This document shows, piece after piece, positions 59,007 to 64,000 of a stretch of DNA of 64,000 bases. The first letter of the stretch is position 1. The number at the start of each line of letters is the position of its first letter. Both the position numbers and the translations under genes were made by a program. The DNA is from Citrus sinensis (Eukaryota; Streptophyta; Magnoliopsida; Sapindales; Rutaceae): positions 13,639,001 to 13,703,000 of the forward strand of contig NC_068562.1 of the NCBI RefSeq assembly GCF_022201045.2, in the 5' to 3' direction. The notes beneath the pieces were generated by a model that worked only from the letters and a program-made list of their open reading frames with translations, made no database searches and was not told the origin of the DNA.

Positions 59007-61694
59007 TCAGTCCAAAGTTTTGAAACAGGGAAGAAAAGCATTTCGAGTGGCTTCGTCCACCCATTCAAGCTGATCCCACCATTTTGTGTATCCACTAATA
59101 ACAATGTTACGCTCTCTTGCACTATTGGAATCGAATGGAAGCTTTTTAAGCTTATGGCAATTCATTGCCCTCAAATATTTCAGAAGTGGGAAGGACAGGG
59201 GCATCCAGTAAATGCTCTTCAAATTTATTGCACCAACTAAATCAAGATATTGAAGCTTTGCAAATGGGTTTAGATTTGCCGTTACCTCTGGAACTGCGGC
59301 AAATTTTCCCACACTTACCATTTCTTCCATAGCAACGCAACCTAATACTTCAATAGACTCGAGGTTTGGAGCGAAGACAAGGAATGTCAAGTCCTTCAAC
59401 TTATAGGAATTGACAATTTCAACCTTCTTAAGACTGTGGAAAACAAATTGTTGAACTTCCCCCGTATAATCCATCTTTAACTCCTCCAACTTTTTACACT
59501 CTGCAATACGTAATCTGTTAAGTTGCTTCAGATCTGCCAAGGCTGAAACTTCAAGCGATGTCGAATCGTTGAAGCATTGGAGTAAGAGTGCTCGAGTACA
59601 ACATCGTAACTTATGCGAGCTCAAAACGCTTTGGAGACCATGAGAACTTCTCAAGGTGAAGCTAATCACTTCTAAATATTTCAAACCAAGCAGTTCCTCT
59701 ACTATGAGTGCACCCCCACCAAAAAAAATGCTGTCTTCGGATGCTCCATCAAAGGCATTATGACTAGCACCAAACATTCTCAGGACATGTAACCTTGAAA
59801 GATTAGATATTAGTTGACGTGGAATTGTAATTAAATTCCTTGTCCATTCCAAATTCAAACACTTGAGATTTACCAATGCCTTTAACTCTCCTGGCAACTC
59901 TGATATATCTGATTCCGAAAGATCAAGATGTTGCAGTGAAACCAGATCTGAAATCCCTACGGGGAGTTCAGTTAGTTCGGCGTGCGACAAATTTAAAACT
60001 TTGAGAGAGGGCATAAATCGGAAGAAGTCATTGTGGATCATCTGTAGCTTATTTTGGTTAAGAAACAAAGTAAGGAGATGACGGCATGTAGCAACCTCAG
60101 ACAGATTCGTAATTTGATTGTCCATCAATGAAATTCTCCTCACATTTTCCCAACCTTTGACCTCTGGCGCTTCTGTCAATCCAACACCTGCATAAACCAA
60201 AAAATTCTCTTTCTCCTTTTCAATGTCGCATACAATCCACAGTGCCATATCTCGAATCACATCGTGCATTTTTACTTTCCCATCTCCTCCCTCTTCCAGT
60301 AAACAGGCGTGAAGAAGAATACCCAGAATATGGTATCCTTGGTTTTGTTCTACAAACCTGTCCCTCTCTGTCAAAAATCCCTCGCCGATCCAACAATCTA
60401 TCAACTTCTCTTTAGAAATGCAATAATCTTCTGGATATAAACTACAATATAAGAGACATGATCTAATTGTGTCACTGGGCAAACTATCGTAACTGAATTT
60501 TAAAAGAGGGTAAACCTCATTTCCCAAACCTGGAAATTGAGAACTTGATGTTCTTAACACCTCAATTGCATAAGTCCATTCTTCTGGTGTCTTCTTGCAA
60601 GCCATAGCTCGGCCAGTGGTAATAAGTGCCAGCGGCAAACCACCACACTCCTTAGCCACTGTATGTGCTAGCTCAACAATATCAGGATGACTATGTAGGG
60701 CTTCTTCTCCAACTTTCTGTCGAAACAATTCCCAAGCATCGATATCTGATAAGCACGCGACTTTAAATTTCTTATGAGCTTCCATCAAACCACAAACTTC
60801 TTCGGAACGGGTTGTGAATACCACTTTGGATGCATTATTTTGTGGGCCAGGAAGAGGGACGCCCACTTTTGTCAAATCAACCCGCTGCCATAAGTCATCT
60901 AGCAACAGCACAAACTTCTTCTCCTTCAAAATCCTGAAGATGTCTAAAGCTTTCTGTTCAATTCTTCTATTCTTCCATCCACCGTTCAACAAACCAATCT
61001 TCTCCCCGATAGTTTCTTGAAGGTTTTCAAGTCGCAGGTCTTTTGACACGACGGCCCATATCACATAATTAAAATTAGTTGGACTCTCAAGAAATTTGTT
61101 GTTGATCTGGGTCAATAGTGTAGTTTTACCGACACCGCCCATGCCGTATAGGCCAACAATTCCGACTGATTTTTCTTCAAGACATCTCCAAACTTGCTCG
61201 AGTTGTGATTGCAGGCCTACTACTGTCGGCTCGATAGGCCTTTCATCCGCTACTGATTCTGGAGCTCTCTCAGCTACCACTTCAAAGGCTCCTTCGGCCA
61301 TTAAGGTCCCGACATCTCTTAGCTTTTTAGCCACTTGTTTGCCAAGCTTGTAGCTTGAATGGCAGTTCTTGGAACAGTAGCCTCCAAGACATAGTTTCTC
61401 AATTTCTTGAGAGCCATGTCTTATCAATTCATCAGCTTCAGCTTTAACAGCGTCCACCCTCGAAAGCCAGCCTTGAACTTTGTTCAGCCTTGTCATCATT
61501 GGTTGCCTTTCAGCGTTGACGACTCTCGCCATCACATCGTTCTTTGCTTCGATTAGTTTTACCAATTCAGTCTCCAAGGCTATGACATTTTCTTGCAGGT
61601 TTCTTATATATGCTGCTTTTCCAAGAAAGCAATCCAGGCAACGATTGAAAATAGCGCCATCGCATGAGATTGAGATTTGCAAAATGTTACCCAT
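59007..61694 (-). CDS. CC-NBS-LRR disease resistance protein, RPS5-like (CNL3)
   Basis: A single-exon gene of 895 residues counted from the MGN start at 61694. An in-frame ATG 30 bases upstream (61724) would add MFSIIQKKKK, encoded by an A-run. I prefer the MGN start because both relatives have it. Motifs: coiled coil (about 25-75), CLGGYCSKNC, P-loop GMGGVGKTT (184-192), VLLLDDLW, VVFTTRSEEVC, CGGLPLAL, CSLYPEDYC and MHDVIRD. LRRs follow to the C-terminus, WVDEATRNAFLPCFKTLD. All nucleotide-binding motifs look intact. The coiled coil resembles CNL1 (6195-8873), while the LRR half is closer to CNL2. Expected role: intracellular immune receptor. Confidence 0.95.
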   Translation of the reverse strand: MGNILQISISCDGAIFNRCLDCFLGKAAYIRNLQENVIALETELVKLIEAKNDVMARVVNAERQPMMTRLNKVQGWLSRVDAVKAEADELIRHGSQEIEKLCLGGYCSKNCHSSYKLGKQVAKKLRDVGTLMAEGAFEVVAERAPESVADERPIEPTVVGLQSQLEQVWRCLEEKSVGIVGLYGMGGVGKTTLLTQINNKFLESPTNFNYVIWAVVSKDLRLENLQETIGEKIGLLNGGWKNRRIEQKALDIFRILKEKKFVLLLDDLWQRVDLTKVGVPLPGPQNNASKVVFTTRSEEVCGLMEAHKKFKVACLSDIDAWELFRQKVGEEALHSHPDIVELAHTVAKECGGLPLALITTGRAMACKKTPEEWTYAIEVLRTSSSQFPGLGNEVYPLLKFSYDSLPSDTIRSCLLYCSLYPEDYCISKEKLIDCWIGEGFLTERDRFVEQNQGYHILGILLHACLLEEGGDGKVKMHDVIRDMALWIVCDIEKEKENFLVYAGVGLTEAPEVKGWENVRRISLMDNQITNLSEVATCRHLLTLFLNQNKLQMIHNDFFRFMPSLKVLNLSHAELTELPVGISDLVSLQHLDLSESDISELPGELKALVNLKCLNLEWTRNLITIPRQLISNLSRLHVLRMFGASHNAFDGASEDSIFFGGGALIVEELLGLKYLEVISFTLRSSHGLQSVLSSHKLRCCTRALLLQCFNDSTSLEVSALADLKQLNRLRIAECKKLEELKMDYTGEVQQFVFHSLKKVEIVNSYKLKDLTFLVFAPNLESIEVLGCVAMEEMVSVGKFAAVPEVTANLNPFAKLQYLDLVGAINLKSIYWMPLSFPLLKYLRAMNCHKLKKLPFDSNSARERNIVISGYTKWWDQLEWVDEATRNAFLPCFKTLD

Positions 61695-63849
61695 TTTTTT
61701 TTTTTTTTGGATAATAGAAAACAACTACGAGAAACCAAGATAATTTTAGCAGAAGCTGGTGCGGATTGAAAAAAATTTGTGTTTTGTAAATTTAGAAAGA
61801 TTAGGCATGTACCATTCGCGACTGCTTTACTTGCATTCAATAAATTGGCCTTTTGCTTTTGTAATTTTTTTTTTTTTGACCGAGAGGTATCTTGAGGAAG
61901 ATCTTCACCTATAGAAGGTTATTTTAAGTTCGTATAATAATTCTCTTAATTATAGAAGATATTTTTAAATTTATACTATAATTTAAATTAAAAGTCTCTA
62001 TTCGAATTGAGAGGTACAGATTTTTTTAATAAAAATAACTTTTCTATGACTTAAAATAAAGAATAAACTCAATCAAGTTACTTAAGGACCTATTATCAGT
62101 GAAGGCATCCTTTTACATTTGTAATTAATTTAACATTTATCCTCAGCTTGTAATTTAATAAAAGAATTCTTCTTGTTGTCATTGTGACCTTGCTTTTTGT
62201 TGTTCCTTTTGTAATTAAATATAACAACTTTTGCTTTTTTGTGCCACTAACGATTAAAATATTAAAAGCAATTAACGTATAATATTACTTTTCTGACCAA
62301 GGCTTCCAACAAGGTTGATCATGATAATTGAGGGGAAACAACGCAGCAACCCTTTTTTTGTTTCCGAATTGGCACGTCGTTTAAATAAAATTCATAAAAT
62401 AAAGAAACATTGGTTCAGAAAATTTATTGTGTTTATATTACATTAACCATTGGCCGTCATAGTATATGCAGAGTAATTAATCAAACCCCATTGAAAGCCA
62501 AAGTTGGTAACCGGCTAGCTAGAGCGCCATAATAAAATACAATAGATATAGCTAGTTAAATCATCTTAAAACCGACATGAATGTTTAATTAGCCAAATAA
62601 TGGCATTAGACTAATGTAGTAACATGATAATATCAAATAATAATTGTCATCATAGAGAGTGGTTTGCAAACAAACTTTCGCTAATCTTGATTGTGACACC
62701 CTATATATAATAAACGAAAATAGCCCCCCTTTAATTGCCAATTGCCATAAGTTATAGTAGTAATTTTCTCAGCAATTTCATAATAATTCATCAGTCTGCT
62801 AGAAGAAAACAAATATTTTTCCTGCTTCTCGAATTGAAAAAACACCTATCTCGTAGTTTTTAGTTTTTCCTCACTGAATTTCTCTGTTTGTCAAAAACAA
62901 TACTGTAAAACTCCCAAGATCTTATACTTTCCATTTCTTAAATACAACATTTCTTTCTGATTTGCAGAAAAAAATTAATTCAGAACAACATATGACAATA
63001 TGACTTCATATCATACAGTGCAAGAAAACTGAACCCTTTGTAGAAGATAAAATGCTTCCTCTGTTAGCGTGAAACAGCCGACGAAACACATAGTTCAACT
63101 TCATTGTTGACTTCATAAAAAATTAATGTTAGGGACCTTCAGAAATTTCGGCATTTGAGTAGTAACTTGAATGGCAATTACAAACAAGCCGCCGCATTAT
63201 GTTAAACATTTGAATTAGTAACAAAATTTAAGAAAATTATTATATGTCATGTTATTAACATAGACCCTTAGTTCGGAGCCTCATATTGGAGAACAGTTAT
63301 GTTATTTTATTTTATTATATTATATTTGAAGTTAAGATATAATAAACATTGAAATACTTAAATATTTAGGAATGCTTTTCAAAAGTGATAAAATAAATAT
63401 ACGTTACACACGCATAATTAAGCACTTCCAAAAACACACCCTAATTAATAATGACATCATATTATAATGTATCCCAAATCCGTTCATCAAGTGACGATTT
63501 AAGAGCACTCTCAAACACCCCATAATAAGATTATATTTTTCCAATCCATATAGTTTTTGATGTATATTTTCAAACTTCTCATGATCAGACACATGGGTAC
63601 AAATCATATTTTCTAAGCTCTGAAATCCCCAGATCATGATATCAAATGTCGGAATTATTTATAACTATAGTGAGAGGTCTGGAGGTGAGCTAATCCAGCC
63701 AATCATACTGTTATTTATGACTTTGATTGTCGAGGAAGAAATATTCAAGCTGCAAAAGTAAAGAACACATAAGAATGCTAGGATTGATTATAGGGAGCGG
63801 TTTCAGAGACAAATTGAAAGTGAAGCTGCATTAAATTCCACGTCACTAC
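61695..63849. other. CNL3 upstream region and spacer
   Basis: A run of 15 T on the plus strand (A on the coding strand) touches the CNL3 start. The segment 62465-62730 is the shared CNL 5' flank. The rest is AT-rich. The frame 63637-63404 (-) shows no known motif and is left uncalled, though it could belong with the exon at 63850-63970. Confidence 0.5.
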
Positions 63850-63970
63850 CTGGATGAGGGGGTTCGTTGCTCCTGCTAGCATTGTTGGATTGCAAAGGAT
63901 TAGGCATCGCATTCTGAGACCTGGACTCCATTGAAAGCATCTTCAGAGATATTTTCCGCAGATAATCCGA
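63850..63970 (-). CDS. Partial gene: MED15-like exon (Mediator subunit)
   Basis: A 121-bp exon with a 3' splice site TTTCAG before it and CCAG|GTAGTG after it. It reads SDYLRKISLKMLSMESRSQN, then AMPNPLQSN and NNASRSNEPPHP. This matches, from memory, the segment of plant MED15 just after the KIX domain, where the family has SDYLRKIS..ML.ME.K.QN. MED15 links transcription factors to the Mediator complex in the nucleus. The upstream exons with most of KIX would lie beyond the window edge, and I could not identify the next exon downstream. It may therefore be a real gene cut by the window, a short KIX-type copy, or a truncated pseudogene. Confidence 0.6.
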
Positions 63971-64000
63971 CTGAAATTTGAGACCAGTACAAAATGATTA

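Noticed and set aside
63404..63637. 77-codon minus-strand frame near the MED15-like exon
   Set aside because: The translation does not resemble MED15 or any family I know, and splice sites joining it to the exon were not evident.

Overview
This window is nuclear DNA from a flowering plant. The genes have plant-type GT-AG introns, the intergenic space is very AT-rich, and copia retrotransposons and small DNA transposons are common. The RPS5-like resistance genes look like those of Citrus or a close relative. That genus is a judgement from protein flavour and was not tested by a search.

Layout. Positions 1-5357 hold no gene; they are old DNA transposons, two of them nested. A 33/27-bp minisatellite (5358-5719) lies just upstream of the first CC-NBS-LRR (CNL) gene (6195-8873, +). 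A decayed LRR-end copy of that gene follows (10003-11028). A seven-exon ZNF830/CCDC16-like zinc-finger gene comes next (12293-14806, -). About 10.9 kb without a gene (14807-25631) contains three larger inverted-repeat elements, two copies of a ~161-bp palindromic MITE, and simple repeats. A SAM-domain gene (25710-26315, +) and a three-exon nodulin-like/MFS transporter gene (27424-32078, -) follow.

Positions 35162-43935 form a retroelement nest. A dead copia with 246-bp LTRs sits inside an apparently solitary LTR of another family. That LTR in turn sits next to, and probably inside, a third, older copia. A serine-rich-protein gene (47091-47711, -) stands alone. From 51100 to the end is a tandem CNL block on the minus strand: two intact genes (53882-56569 and 59007-61694), a CC-domain fragment of a lost gene between them, and duplicated flanks. 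The last bases (63850-63970, -) hold one exon that resembles the Mediator subunit MED15 just after the KIX domain.

How it works together. The three intact CNL genes probably encode intracellular immune receptors. Both ends of the window show birth and death of this family: duplicated 5' and 3' flanks, truncated copies, and a different N-terminal coiled coil on an otherwise similar NB-LRR body in the middle gene. The ZNF830-like, SAM, MFS and serine-rich genes are unrelated single genes. I saw no tRNA, rRNA, CRISPR or organelle-derived sequence, and nothing that I would call a wholly new system. The most unusual items are the in-frame minisatellite by the first CNL, the CC-domain replacement, the palindromic MITE pair and the layered retroelement nest.
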